A DNA stretch of 64,000 bases from Arachis hypogaea (GCF_003086295.3 NC_092053.1:82087671-82151670), one strand, 5' to 3'. Shown: positions 33,158 to 44,454, counted from the stretch's first letter. Translations and numbers: made by a program. Notes: generated by a model not told the origin, from the sequence alone.

Positions 33158-34772
33158 AAGACTTGGAGCTCTCAAACGTGAATCACACTTTGTCACAATT
33201 CCGCACAACTAACCAGCAAGTGCATTGGGTCGTCCAAGTAATACCTTACGTGATTGAGGGTCAATCCCACAGAGACTGTTGGCTTGAAGCAAGCTATGGT
33301 CATCTTGTAAATCTCAGTCAGGCAGATTCAAATGGTTATGGAGGATTGATAATTTAAAGATGTATAAAACATAAAATAAAGATAGAGATACTTATGTAAT
33401 TCATTGGTAGGAATTTCAGATAAGCGTATGAAGATGCTTTGTTCCTCTTGAACCTCTGCTTTCCTATTGCCTTCATCCAATCATTCATACTCCCTTAAAT
33501 GGCAAGCTTTATGTTGGGCATCACCGTTGTTAATGGCTACTTCCCGTCCTCTCAGTGAAAATGTTTCAAATGCGCTGTCACCGCACGGCTAATCATCTGT
33601 CGGTTCTCGATCATGTTGGAATAGGATCCATTGATCCTTTTGCATCTGTCACACACCCAACAATCGCGAGTTTGAAGCTCGTCACAGTCATCCCTTCCCA
33701 GATCCTACTCGGAATACCACAGACAAGGTTTAGACTTTTCGGATCTCAAGAATGATCGCCAATAATTCTAGCCTATACCACGAAGGTTCCAATCTTAGAT
33801 TAGAAACCCAAGAGATACGCATTCAAGTCATTGCTAGTAGAACAGAGGTGGTTGTCAGTCACATGTTCATAGGTGAGAATGATGATGAGTGTCACGGATC
33901 ATCACATTCATCAAGTTGAAGAACGAATGAATATCTTAGAGAAGAAGTAGGCGTGAATTGAATAGAAGAACAATAGTAATTGTATTAATTCATGAAGAAC
34001 AGCAGAGCTCCACACCTTAATCTATGGTGTGTAGAAACTCTACTATTGAGAATACATAAGAACAAGGCTCAGGCATGGCCGAATGGCCAGCCCCCCTCCC
34101 CCCCCCCAAAGAGGGTTCAATCATCAAAACATGATTCAAAGATGGTATATACAATAGCAAAACGTCCTATTTATTGAAAACTAGTAGCCTAGGGTTATAG
34201 AAATAGGTAATTAATGCAGAAATCTTCTTCCTAGCCCACTTGGTGTGTGCTTGGGCTGAGCATTGAAGCTTTCACGTGTAGAGACTTTTCTTGGAGTTAA
34301 ACGCCAGCTTTTGTACCAGTTTGGGTGTTTAACTCTAGCTTTTATGCCAGTTCTGGCGTTTTGATGCCAGAATTTCTATGCTGATTTTGAACGCCGGTTT
34401 GGGCCCTCAAATCTTGGGCAAAGTATAGACTATTATATATTTCTGGAAAGCCCAGGATGTCTATTTTCCAACGCAATTGAGATCGTGCTAATTGGGCTTC
34501 TGAAGCTCCAGAAAATCCACTTCGAGTGCAGGGAGGTCAGAATCCAACAGCATCTGCAGTCCTTTTTCAGCCTCTGAATCAGATTTTTGCTCAGGTCCCT
34601 CAATTTCAGCCAGAAAATACCTGAAATCACAGAAAAATACACAAACTCATAGTAAAGTCCAGAAATATGATTTTTATTTAAAAACTAATAAAAATATAAT
34701 AAAAACTAATTAAAATATACTAAAAACATACTAAAAATAATGCCAAAAAGCATATAAATTATCCGCTCATCA
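33122..34772 (-). mobile_element. H 5' LTR
   Basis: A 1651-bp LTR of the J/I/N type. On the minus strand it starts TGATGAGCGGATAATTTATATGC at 34772 and ends TTGTGCACCA at 33122. The right flank, AAGAAGCATCTC, is I gag sequence, so H is an insertion into I gag. Its other half and the TSD partner have been lost. Confidence 0.88.
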
Positions 34773-34773
34773 A

Positions 34774-36113
34774 AGAAGCATCTCACTTCCTGCGATTGGA
34801 GCAAACAACTTTGAGCTTAAGCCTCAATTATTTTCTCTAATGCAGCAGAATTGCAAGTCTTATGGACTTCCAATGGAAGATCCTCATCAGTTTTTAGATG
34901 AATTCTTGCAAATCTGTGACACTGTCAAAACCAGTGGAGTTGATCTCGAGGTCTACAGGCTTCTGCTTTTCCCTTTTGCTGTAAGAGACAGAGCTAGAAC
35001 ATGGTTGGATTCACAACCTAAGGATAGCCTGAACTCTTGGGATAAGCTGGTTAGTACTTTTCTGGCCAAATTCTTTCCACCTCAAAAGATGAGCAAGCTT
35101 AGAGTGGAAATCCAAACCTTCAGACAGAAGGAAGGAGAATCCCTTTATGAAGCTTGGGAAAGATACAAGCAACTGATCAAATGGTGTCCTACTGACATGC
35201 TTCTAGAATGGAGCATCATAAGTATATTCTATGATGGTCTGTCTGAGTTGTCAAAAATGTCATTGGACCATTCTGCAGGAGGATCTCTTCACGTGAAAAC
35301 CCCTGCAGAAGCTCAGGAACTCATTGAAATGGTTTCAAATAACCAATTCATGTACACCTCTGAGAGGAATCCTGTGAACAATGGGACGCCTCAGAAGAAG
35401 GGAGTCCTTGAAATTGATACTCTAAATACCATATTGGCTCAGAACAAAATATTGACTCAGCAAGTCAATATGATTTCTCAAAGTCTGAATGGATTGCAAG
35501 CTGCATCCAACAGTACTAAAGAAGCATCTTCTGAAGAAGAAGCTTATGATCCTGAGAATCCTGCAATGGCAGAGGTGAATTACATGGGAGAACCCTATGG
35601 AAACACCTATAACGCTTCATGGAGAAATCACCCAAATTTCTCATGGAAGGATCAACAGAAGCCTAATCAAGGCTTTCATAATAATAATGGTGGAAGGAAT
35701 AGGTTTAGCAATAGCAAGCCTTTTCCATCATCTTCTCAGCAACAGACAGAGAATTCTGAACAGAGCCATTCTGGCCTGGCAACCATAGTCTCTAATCTAT
35801 CCAAGACCAACATGGCCGAACCTGGAGAGAGTGAGGAGGACGTGAGTCCCAGTGAGAAAATCCTCATGGGACGTCCTCTGGACAGAAAGAAATTTCCCTT
35901 TGAGGAACCAAAGGAATCTGAGGCTCATACAGAGACCATAGAGATTCCACTGAACTTCCTTCTGCCACTCATGAGCTCTAATGAATATTCTTCCTCTGAA
36001 GAGGATGAAGACATCACTAAAGAGCAAATTGCTAAATATCTAGGAGCAATCATGAAGCTGAATGCCAAGTTATTTGGTAATGAGACTTGGGAGGATGAAC
36101 ACCCCTTGTTTAC
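34774..36113 (+). pseudogene. I gag, interrupted by J
   Basis: The open frame begins at 34774 with RSISLPAIGANNFELKPQ, equivalent to J gag residues 72-89, and continues for 447 codons to the J insertion. Gag core landmarks are LLLFPFAVRDRARTWLD, FLAKFFPPQK, QKEGESLYEAWERYK and IFYDGLSEL. No CCHC knuckle is present. Relative to J it lacks about 50 residues after SNLSKT. At its end the frame runs into the J LTR (TGATGAGCGG...) and reads some 24 meaningless codons. The ORF resumes at 46159. Confidence 0.88.
36109..36113. repeat. Target-site duplication of J (left copy, one mismatch)
   Basis: TTTAC here and TTCAC at 46159-46163. The homologous J gag sequence reads CTTGTTCACC, so the left copy carries a C-to-T change. 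Confidence 0.85.
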
Positions 36114-37817
36114 TGATGAGCGGATAATTTATACGCCTTTTGGCACTATTTTTAGTATGTTTTTAGTAGAATCTAGTTACTTTTAGGCATGTTTTCATTA
36201 GTTTTTATGTTAAATTCATATTTCTAGACTTTACTATGAGTTTGTGTGTTTTTCTGTGATTTCAGGTATTTTCTGACTGAAATTGAGGGACTTGAGCAAA
36301 AATCAGATTCAGAGATTGAAGAAGGACTGCTGATGTTGTTGGATTCTGACCTCCCTGCACTCAAAGTGAATTTTCTGGAGCTACAAAACTCACAATGGCG
36401 CGCTTCCAATTGCGTTGGAAAGTGGACATCCAGGGCTTTCCAGCAATATATAATAGTCCATACTTTGGCCAAGTTTAGATGACGTAAAAAGGCGTTGAAC
36501 GCCAGTTCTACGCTGCTGTCTGGATTTAAACGCCAGAAACACGTCACAAACCAGAGTTGAACGCCAGAAATACGTTACAACCTGGCGTTCAACTCCAGAA
36601 AGAGCCTCTGCACGTGTAACATTCAAGCTCAGCCCAAGCACACACCAAGTGGGACCCGGAAGTGGATTTATGCATTAATTACTTACTTCTGTAAACCCTA
36701 GTAGTTAGTTTATTATAAATAAAACTTTTTACTATTGTATTTGACATCTTGGGACGTCTGGTTCTTAGATCAGAGGGGCTGGCCATTCGGCCATGCCTGG
36801 ACCTTTCACTTATGTATTTTCAACGGTAGAGTTTCTACACTCCATAGATTAAGTTGTGGAGCTCTGCTGTTCCTCAAAGATTAATGCAAAGTACTACTGT
36901 TTTTCTATTCAATTTAACTTATTCCGCTTCTAAGATATTCATTCGCACTTCAACCTGAATGTGATGAATGTGACAATCATCATCATTCCCTATGAACGCG
37001 TGCGTCACAACCACTTCCGTTCTACTTTAGATTGAATGAGTATCTCTTGGATCTCTTAATCAGAATCTTCGTGGTATAAGCTAGATTGATGGCGGCATTC
37101 ATGAGAGTCCGGAAAGTCTAAACCTTGTCTGTGGTATTCTGAGTAGGACTCTGGGATTGAATGACTGTGACGAACTTCAAACTCGCGAGTGCTGGGCGTA
37201 GTGACAGACGCAAAATGAGGGTGAATCCTATTCCAGTATGATCGAGAACCTCAGATGATTAGCCGTGCTGTGACAGAGCATTTGGACCATTTTCACAAGA
37301 GGATAGGATGCAGCCATTGACAAGGGTGATGCCTCCAGACGATTAGCCATGCAGTGACAGCGCATCGGACCATTTTCCAGAGAGGATTAAAAGTAGACAT
37401 TGACAACGGTGATGTCCTTACATAAAGCCAGCCATGGAAAGGAGTAGGATTGATTGGATGAAGACAGTAGGAAAGTAGAGGTTCAGAGGAACGAAAGCAT
37501 CTCTATACGCTTATCTGAAATTCTCACCAGTAATATACATAAGTATTTCTATCTTTATTTTCTGTTTAATTAGTATTATTTTTGAAAACTCCATAATCAA
37601 TCATTATGCGCCTGACTGAGATTTAAAAGGTGACCATAGCTTGCTTCATACCAACAATCTCCGTCGGATCGACCCTTACCCACGTAAGGTTTATTACTTG
37701 GACGACCCAGTGCACTTGCTGGTTAGTTGTATCGAAGTTGTGAATGAAAAATGATTTATTAAGATGTGCGTATAGAGTTTCTGACGTCGTTGTCTGAGAT
37801 CACAATTTCGTGCACCA
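36114..37817 (+). mobile_element. J 5' LTR
   Basis: A 1704-bp LTR, TGATGAGCGGAT...TTCGTGCACCA. GGCGTT/AACGCC half-palindromes lie at 36490-36600, a TATA box at 36714 and a PBS-like sequence at about 37783-37802 inside the LTR end. Confidence 0.93.
36714..36721 (+). promoter_or_regulatory. TATA box of J 5' LTR
   Basis: TATAAATA in a GTTTATTATAAATAAAAC context. The same box is at 45055-45062 in the 3' LTR and at 52030-52037 in the I LTR. Its conservation across copies makes it the likely core promoter. Confidence 0.65.
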
Positions 37818-37823
37818 AGTTTT

Positions 37824-37842
37824 TGGCGCCGTTGCCGGGGAT
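37824..37842 (+). other. J primer-binding site, tRNA-Asp
   Basis: TGGCGCCGTTGCCGGGGAT, a perfect 19-base complement of the plant tRNA-Asp 3' end including CCA, six bases after the LTR. Confidence 0.92.
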
Positions 37843-39678
37843 TATTCGAGTTTGGACAACTGACGGTTCATCTTGTTGCTCAGATTAGGTAATTTTCTTT
37901 TTGTTTTATTTTCAAAAATTTTTCAAAAAAAATCTTTCAAAAATTTCTCCTTTGTTTTCGAAAAAAATTTTAAAATAAAAATGTTTTCAAAAATATATTT
38001 TTCTTCAGAATTTTTAAGAATGAATTCTTGTGTTTCATGAAGCATGTTGAAGCCTGGCTGGCTGTAAAGCCATGTCTAATTCTTTTGGATAGGGAATGTC
38101 AGGCGTGTCATGTCTGAGTTACATACTAAAGCTTGGCTGGCTATTAAGCCATGCCTGACCCTTTGATTGGAGCTTTAGTTTAAAGAGCATAAGATTCCTG
38201 GAATTCATATTAAAAATTTTGGAATCCTTATTTTTCTTTTTCAAAATGATTTTCGAAAAAATTAAAAGAAAATACAAAAAGATCATAAAATCATAAAAAT
38301 CAAAAATATTTTGTGTTTCTTGTTTGAGTCTTGAGTCAATTTTAAGTTTGGTGTCAATTGCATGTTTTAAAGTTTGCATAAAATTTTTTAAAAATTCATG
38401 CATTCATAGTGTTCTTCATGATCTTTAGGTTGTTCTTGGTAAGTCTTCTTGTTTGATCTTGATGTTTTCCTGTTTTGTGTCTTTTCTTATTTTTCATATG
38501 CATTCTTGCATCCATAGAGTCTAAACATGAAAGATTTCTAAGTTTGGTGTCTTGCATGTTTTCTTTGCATATAAAATTTTCAAAAATATGTTCTTGATGT
38601 TCATCATGATCTTCAAAGTGTTCTTGGTGTTCATCTTGACATCCATAGCATTCTTGCATACATTCCTTGCTTTGATCCATAACTTTCATGCATTGCATCA
38701 TTTTGCATGTTTTTTTTCTCTCTCATCATAAAAATTCAAAAATCAAAAAAATATCTTCCCTTTTTCTCTCTCAAAATTTCGAAAATTAGATTTGACTTTT
38801 TTAAAAAATTTTAAAATCTAGTTGTTTTTTTTATGAGTCAAATCAAATTTTCAATTTAAAAATATTATCTTTTTCAAAATCTTTTTCAAAAATCAAATCT
38901 TTTCCATTTTTCTTATTTATTTTCAAAAATTTTAAAAATATTTTTCAAAAATCTTTTTCTTATCTTTATCTCCTAATTTTCGAAAATAACATCAACAATT
39001 AATGTTTTGATTCAAAAATATCAAGTTTGTTACTTGCTTGTTAAGAAAGATTCAAACTTTGAGTTCTAGAATCATATCTTGTGATTTCTTGTGAATCAAG
39101 TCATTAATTGTGATTTTAAAAATCAAATCTTTTTCAAATCTAATTTCAATCATATCTTTTCAAAAATATCTCTTTATCTTATCTTTTTCAAAATTTGATT
39201 TTAAAATATCCTTTCTAAACTTCTTATCCTCTTATCTCTTCAAAATTGATTTTCAAATTTATTTCAACTAACTAACTAACTTTTTGTTTGTTTCTTATCT
39301 TTTTCAAAACTACTTAACTAACTCCCTCTCTCTCTAATTTTCGAAAATATCTTCCCTCTTTTGCAAAATTTCTTTTTAATTAACTAATTATTATAATTTT
39401 TTATTTTAAAATTTCAAAAATTACTAACCTTTTTCAAAAACTATTTTCGAAAACCACTAACTCTTTTTCAAAAATTATTTTCGAAAATTCACTCTCCCTC
39501 TCTTATCTCCTTCTATTTATTTATTCATCTACTAACACTTCATCTCACCCAAATTCGAACCCCCTCTTCCATCTGTGTTTGAATTTTTTCTTTTCCGTTT
39601 CTTCTACTCACACAGGGACCTCTATACTGTGGTAAAAAGGACCCCTATTATTATTATTTTTCTGTCCCTCTTTTTCAT
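37843..39678 (+). other. J leader (5' untranslated region)
   Basis: About 1.8 kb, very AT-rich and without a credible ORF. TTTTCAAAAAT-type runs recur throughout, giving poly-T/poly-A fold-back potential. Two copies of TAAGTTTGGTGT are at 38343 and 38539. Such a long leader is expected to hold packaging and dimerisation signals, which is inference here. Confidence 0.75.
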
Positions 39679-42012
39679 ATGAGCAGGAGCAAGGACAAGA
39701 ATATTCTTGTTGAAGCAGATCCAGAACTTGAAAGGACTCTGAAGAGGAAACTAAGAGAAGCTAAATTACAACAATCCAGCAAGCACCTTTCAGAAATTTT
39801 CGAACAAGAAGAGAAAATGGCAGCCGAAAATAATAATAATGCAAGGAGGATGCTTGGTGACTTTACTGCACCTAATTCCAATTTACATGGAAGAAGCATC
39901 TCTATTCTTGCCATTGGAGCAAACAATTTTGAGCTTAAACCTCAATTAGTTTCTCTGATGCAGCAGAACTGCAAGTTTCATGGACTTCCATCTGAAGATC
40001 CTTTTCAGTTCTTAACTGAATTCTTGCAGATATGTGATACTGTTAAGACTAATAGAGTAGATCTTGAAGTCTACAGGCTCATGCTTTTCCCTTTTGCTGT
40101 GAGAGACAGAGCTAGAATATGGTTGGACTCTCAACCCAAAGATAGCCTGAACTCTTGGGATAAGCTGGTCAAGGCTTTCCTAGCCAAGTTCTTTCCTCCT
40201 CAAAAGTTGAGTAAGCTTAGAGTGGATGTTCAGACCTTCAGACAGAAAGAAGGTGAATCCCTCTATGAAGCTTGGGAGAGATACAAAGGACTGACCAAAA
40301 AGTGTCCTTCTGACATGCTTTCAGAATGGACCATCCTGGACATATTCTATGATGGTCTGTCTGAATTAGCTAAAATATCATTGGATACCTCTGCAGGTGG
40401 ATCCATTCACTTAAAGAAAATGCCTGCAGAAGCTCAAGAACTCATTGACATGGTTGCTAATAACCAGTTCATGTACACTTCTGAGAGGAATCCTGTGAAT
40501 AATGGGACGCCTATGAAGAAGGGAGTTCTTGAAAATGATACTTTGAATACCATATTGGCTCAAAATAAAATATTGACTCAGCAAGTCAATATGATTTCTC
40601 AGAGTCTGAATGGAATGCAAGCTGCATCCAACAGTACTCAAGAGGCATCTTCTGAAGAAGAAGCTTATGATCCTGAGAACCCTGCAATAGCAAAGGTAAA
40701 TTACTTAGGTGAACCTTATGGAAACACCTATAATCCATCATGGAAAAATCATCCAAATCTATCATGGAAGGATCAACAAAAGCCTCAACAAGGCTTTAAT
40801 AATGGTGAAAGATACAGGTTTAGCAATAGCAAGCCTTGTCCATCATCCACTCAGCAACAGACTGAGAATTCTGAGCAGAATCCATCTAGCTTAGCAAATT
40901 TAGTCTCTGATCTATCTAAGGCCACTGTGAGTTTCATGAATGAAACAAGGTTTTCCATTAGAAATTTGGAAGCACAAGTGGGCCAGCTGAGTAAAAGGAT
41001 CACTGAAATTCCTCCTAGTACTCTCCCAAGCAATACAGAAGAAAATCCAAAAGGAGAGTGCAAGGCCATTGACATAACCACCATGGCCGAACCTGTAAGG
41101 GAGGTTGAGGACGTGAATCCCAGTGAGGAAGACCTCCTGGGACGTCCAGTGATCAATAAGGAGTTTCCCTCTGAGGAACCAAAGGAATCTGAGACTCATC
41201 TAGAGACCATAGTGATTCCATTGAACCTCCTTATGCCATTCATGAGCTCTGATGAGTATTCCTCTTCTGAAGAGAATGAGGATGTTACTCAAGAGCAAGT
41301 TGCCAAGTACCTTGGTGCAATCATGAAGTTGAATGCCAAATTATTTGGTATTGAGACTTGGGAGGATGAACCTCCCTTGTTCACCAATGAACTAAGTGAT
41401 CTGGATCAACTGACGTTGCCTCAAAAGAAACAGGATCCTGGAAAGTTCGTAATATCTTGTACCATAGGCAACATGATCTTTGAAAAGGCTCTGTGTGACC
41501 TTGGATCAGGGATAAACCTCATGCCCCTCTCTGTAATAGAGACACTGGGAATCTATGGGGTACAAGCTGCTAAAATCTCATTAGAGATGGCAGACAATTC
41601 AAGAAAACAGGCTTATGGACAAGTAGAGGACGTATTAGTAAAGGTCGAAGGCCTTTACATCCCTGCTGATTTCATAGTCCTAGATACTGGGAAGGATGAG
41701 GATGAATTCATCATCCTTGGAAGACCCTTCCTAGCCACAGCAAGAGCTGTAATTGATGTTGACAGAGGTGAATTAGTCCTTCAATTGAATAAGGACTCCC
41801 TTGTGTTTACAACTCGAGGTCATCCTTCTGTAAACATAGAGAGGAAGCATAAAAAGCTTCTCTCACTGCAGAGTCAACCAGAGCCCCCACAGTCAAACTT
41901 TAAGTTTGGTGTTGGGAGGCCACAACCAAACTCTAAGTTTGGTGTTGAACTCCCATATCCAAACTCTAAGTTTGGTGTTGGGAAGTCTCAACAATGCTCT
42001 GAACATCTGTGA
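39679..42012 (+). CDS. gag-pro: J gag-protease polyprotein, open 777-codon ORF
   Basis: The longest intact ORF of the window. Residues 1-70 form a charged N-terminus (MSRSKDKN, PELERTL). The gag core at about 80-235 contains IGANNFELKPQ, FPFAVRDRARIWLD, FLAKFFPP, ESLYEAWERYK and IFYDGLSELA. A Gln/Ser-rich linker (285-410) follows, with no CCHC zinc knuckle, then a coiled-coil-like stretch at about 415-445. The retropepsin-like protease spans about 580-710: catalytic CDLGSG with Asp607 and LGRPFLATARAVIDVDRG near 680-697. The C-terminus has three SKFGV/FKFGV repeats (741-767) encoded by copies of the TAAGTTTGGTGT motif. It ends where RT would begin. It could form particles and cleave itself, with RT and integrase supplied in trans; this last point is inference. 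ATG 39679 fits the conserved start. Confidence 0.92.
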   Translation: MSRSKDKNILVEADPELERTLKRKLREAKLQQSSKHLSEIFEQEEKMAAENNNNARRMLGDFTAPNSNLHGRSISILAIGANNFELKPQLVSLMQQNCKFHGLPSEDPFQFLTEFLQICDTVKTNRVDLEVYRLMLFPFAVRDRARIWLDSQPKDSLNSWDKLVKAFLAKFFPPQKLSKLRVDVQTFRQKEGESLYEAWERYKGLTKKCPSDMLSEWTILDIFYDGLSELAKISLDTSAGGSIHLKKMPAEAQELIDMVANNQFMYTSERNPVNNGTPMKKGVLENDTLNTILAQNKILTQQVNMISQSLNGMQAASNSTQEASSEEEAYDPENPAIAKVNYLGEPYGNTYNPSWKNHPNLSWKDQQKPQQGFNNGERYRFSNSKPCPSSTQQQTENSEQNPSSLANLVSDLSKATVSFMNETRFSIRNLEAQVGQLSKRITEIPPSTLPSNTEENPKGECKAIDITTMAEPVREVEDVNPSEEDLLGRPVINKEFPSEEPKESETHLETIVIPLNLLMPFMSSDEYSSSEENEDVTQEQVAKYLGAIMKLNAKLFGIETWEDEPPLFTNELSDLDQLTLPQKKQDPGKFVISCTIGNMIFEKALCDLGSGINLMPLSVIETLGIYGVQAAKISLEMADNSRKQAYGQVEDVLVKVEGLYIPADFIVLDTGKDEDEFIILGRPFLATARAVIDVDRGELVLQLNKDSLVFTTRGHPSVNIERKHKKLLSLQSQPEPPQSNFKFGVGRPQPNSKFGVELPYPNSKFGVGKSQQCSEHL
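41901..41978 (+). repeat. Triple TAAGTTTGGTGT motif inside J coding sequence
   Basis: Perfect copies at 41901-41912, 41934-41945 and 41967-41978 have a 33-bp period and encode three KFGV units. The same 12-mer occurs in J noncoding DNA at 38343, 38539, 42840 and 44441 (immediately before the 3' LTR). Confidence 0.92.
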
Positions 42013-42889
42013 GGCTCCATGAGAGCCCACTGTCAAGCTATTGACATTAAAGAAGCGCTTGTTGGGAGGCAACCCAATTTTTATTTATCTAATTTTATTT
42101 TTCTTGTTCTTTCATGTTTTATTAGGTTCATGATCATGTGGAGTCACAAAATAAATATAAAAATTGAAAACGGAATCAAAAACAGCAGAAGAAAAATCAC
42201 ACCCTGGAGGAAGACCTTACTGGCCTTTAAACGCCAGTAAGAAGCATCTGGCTGGCGTTCAACGCTAGAACAGAGCATGGTTCTGGCGCTGAACGCCCAA
42301 AATGGGCAGCATCTGGGCGTTTGAACGCCAGAATTGCACCCTGGAGAAGAGCTGGCGCTGAATGCCCAGAACAAGCATGGTTCTGGCGTTCAACGCCAGA
42401 AATGGGTAATAAATGGGCGTTCAACGCCCAGAACAAGCACCAATCTGGCGCTGAACGCCCAGAGTTGTGTGCAAGGGCATTTTGCATGCCTAATTTGGTG
42501 CAAGGTTGTAAATCCTTGAACACCTCAGGATCTGTGGACCCCACAAGATCACCTCAAGATCTGTGGACCCCACAGGATCCCCACCTACCTCCACTCACTT
42601 CTTCTCACCCCTCTTTCACACCATCCCATAAACACTCTTCCCCAAAACTCTTCACCAATCACCTCAATCTCTCTTCCCTATCACTACTTTACCACTCACA
42701 TCCATACACCCCACCTACCTTAAAAATTCAAAATCTCTTTCCCACCCATATGACCGAATACACACATCCCTCCATCTCCTCCATATCTTCTTCTTCTTCT
42801 TATATTCTTTCTTCTCTTGCTCGAGGGCGAGCAATATTCTAAGTTTGGTGTGGTAAAAGCATAAGCTTTTTGTTTTTCCATTATCATTA
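42013..42889 (+). other. J intergenic region with palindrome array
   Basis: After the gag-protease stop comes a block 'aagaagcgcttgttgggaggcaaccca' (about 42050-42076), also present after protease in I and after pol in N. An array of GGCGTT(T/C)AACGCC-type palindromes follows at 42220-42465, about seven units of roughly 35-40 bp. A C/T-rich pyrimidine tract (42560-42840) then leads to a TAAGTTTGGTGT motif (42840) and the second ORF. No RT or integrase sequence is present. Confidence 0.85.
42220..42465. repeat. GGCGTTNAACGCC palindrome array of J
   Basis: Arms such as CTGGCGTTCAACGCCAG and TGGGCGTTCAACGCCCA repeat about every 35-40 bp with variable loops. Related arrays are in I (46970-47170), N (60220-60425 and, within gag, 62830-62990) and H (31970-32100). 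Confidence 0.9.
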
Positions 42890-43318
42890 ATGGCACCTAA
42901 GGCCAGAGAAACCTCAAGAAGAGGAAAGGGAAGACAATTGCTTCCACCTCTGAGCCATGGGAGATTGAAAGATTCATCTCACAAGCCCATCACTAAGAAA
43001 ATGATGGAGCAAACAAGAGAGCACATTCATGGATCTCAACAGTCACATGAAGAAGCTCATCATCAAGAAACCCCTGAGATACCTCAAGGGATGCACTTTC
43101 CTCCACAGAATTTTTGGGAGCAAATCAACACCTACCTAAGAGAATTAAGTTCCAATATGGGACAACTAAGGGTGGAACATCAAGAGCACTCCATCATCCT
43201 TCATGAAATAAGAGAAGATCAAAAAGCAATGAGGGAGGAGCAACAAAGACAAGGAAGAGACATAGAAGAGCTCAAGGACATCATTGGTTCCTCAAGAAGG
43301 AAATGCCACCATCACTAA
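42890..43318 (+). CDS. J post-pol ORF, internally deleted, 142 codons
   Basis: It starts MAPKARETSRRGKG, as in element I, but a one-base loss after that puts residues 15-31 in an alternative frame. A deletion of roughly 720 bp relative to I then joins it to HKPITKK. From there it is again in the frame of the I ORF: HFPPQNFWEQINTYLREL, SNMGQLRVEHQEHS and a long E/Q/R-rich helix (REDQKAMREEQQRQGRDIEEL) predicted to form a coiled coil. The conserved central domain (EFYANA region) is missing. The product, if made, would be a small basic-plus-coiled-coil protein of unknown function. Confidence 0.7.
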   Translation: MAPKARETSRRGKGRQLLPPLSHGRLKDSSHKPITKKMMEQTREHIHGSQQSHEEAHHQETPEIPQGMHFPPQNFWEQINTYLRELSSNMGQLRVEHQEHSIILHEIREDQKAMREEQQRQGRDIEELKDIIGSSRRKCHHH

Positions 43319-44454
43319 GGTGGACTCATTCCTTGTTCTTATTCTCTATTTTTCGTTTTCTCTATGTTAAGTGCTTATCCATGTTTGTGTCTTCATTACA
43401 TGATCATTAGTATTTAGTAACTATGTCTTAAAGTTATGAATGTCCTATGAATCCATCACCTCTCTTAAATGAAAAAATGTTTTAATTCAAAAGAACAAGA
43501 AGTACATGAGTTTTGAATTTATCCTTGAACTTAGTTTAATTATATTGATGTGGTGACAATACTTTTTGTTTTCTGAATGAATGCTTGAACAGTGAATATG
43601 TCTTTTGAAGTTGTTGTTTTAGAATGTTAAATATGGTGGCTCTTGAAAGAATGATGATAAGGAGACATGTTATTTGATAATCTGAAAAATCATAAAAATG
43701 ATTCTTGAAGCAAGAAAAAGTAGCAAAGAACAAAGCTTGCAGAAAAAAATATAGGCGAAAAAAAAAAAAAAAAAGCAAGCAGAAAAAGCCAAAAGATCTT
43801 AAAACCAAGAGGCAAGAGCAAAAAGCCAATAACCCTTAAAACCAAAAGGCAAGGGTAAATAAAAAGGATCCCAAGGCTTTGAGCATCAGTGGATAGGAGG
43901 GCCTAAAGGAATAAAATCTTGGCCTAAGCGGCTAAACCAAGCTGTCCCTAACCATGTGCTTGTGGCGTGTAGGTGTCAAGTGAAAACTTGAGACTGAGCG
44001 GTTAAAGTCAAGGTCCAAAGCAAAAAAAAGAGTGTGCTTAAGAACCCTGGACACCTCTAATTGGGGACTTTAGCAAAGCTGAGTCACAATCTGAAAAGGT
44101 TCACCCAGTTATGTGTCTGTGGCATTTATGTATCTGGTGGTAATACTGGAAAACAAAGTGCTTAGGGCCACAGCCAAGACTCACAAAATAGCTGTGTTCA
44201 AGAATCATCATACTGAACTAGGAGAATCAATAACACTATCTGAACTCTGAGTTCCTAGAGATGCCAATCATTCTGAACTTCAATGGATAAAGTGAGATGC
44301 CAAAACTATTCAAGAGGCAAAAAGCTACAAGTCCCACTGATTTAATTGGAGCTATGTTTCATTCATAGTTTGGAATTTATAGTATATTCTCTTCTTTTTA
44401 TCCTATTAGATTTTCAGTTGCTTGGGGACAAGCAACAATTTAAGTTTGGTGTTG
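43319..44454 (+). other. J 3' untranslated region and LTR-adjacent tract
   Basis: Noncoding. It contains an A-rich run (43735-43800), a conserved block with 'cctaagcggctaaaccaagctg' (43922) and the terminal 'ggggacaagcaacaatttaagtttggtgttg' abutting the LTR at 44455. It is collinear with 50485-51604 of I and, in reverse, with 59751-60055 of N. The bases beside the LTR are not purine-only, unlike E. Confidence 0.8.

Noticed and set aside
32986..33357. 123-codon ORF on the plus strand across the H LTR end
   Set aside because: It spans the PBS cluster and LTR terminus of a minus-strand element. Its repetitive Gly/Asn/Lys text comes from the repeated PBS sequence.
37824..37842. Possible tRNA-Asp gene
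   Set aside because: Only the 3' 19 bases of the tRNA are represented, as complement, directly after an LTR; there is no cloverleaf. The site is a primer-binding site.
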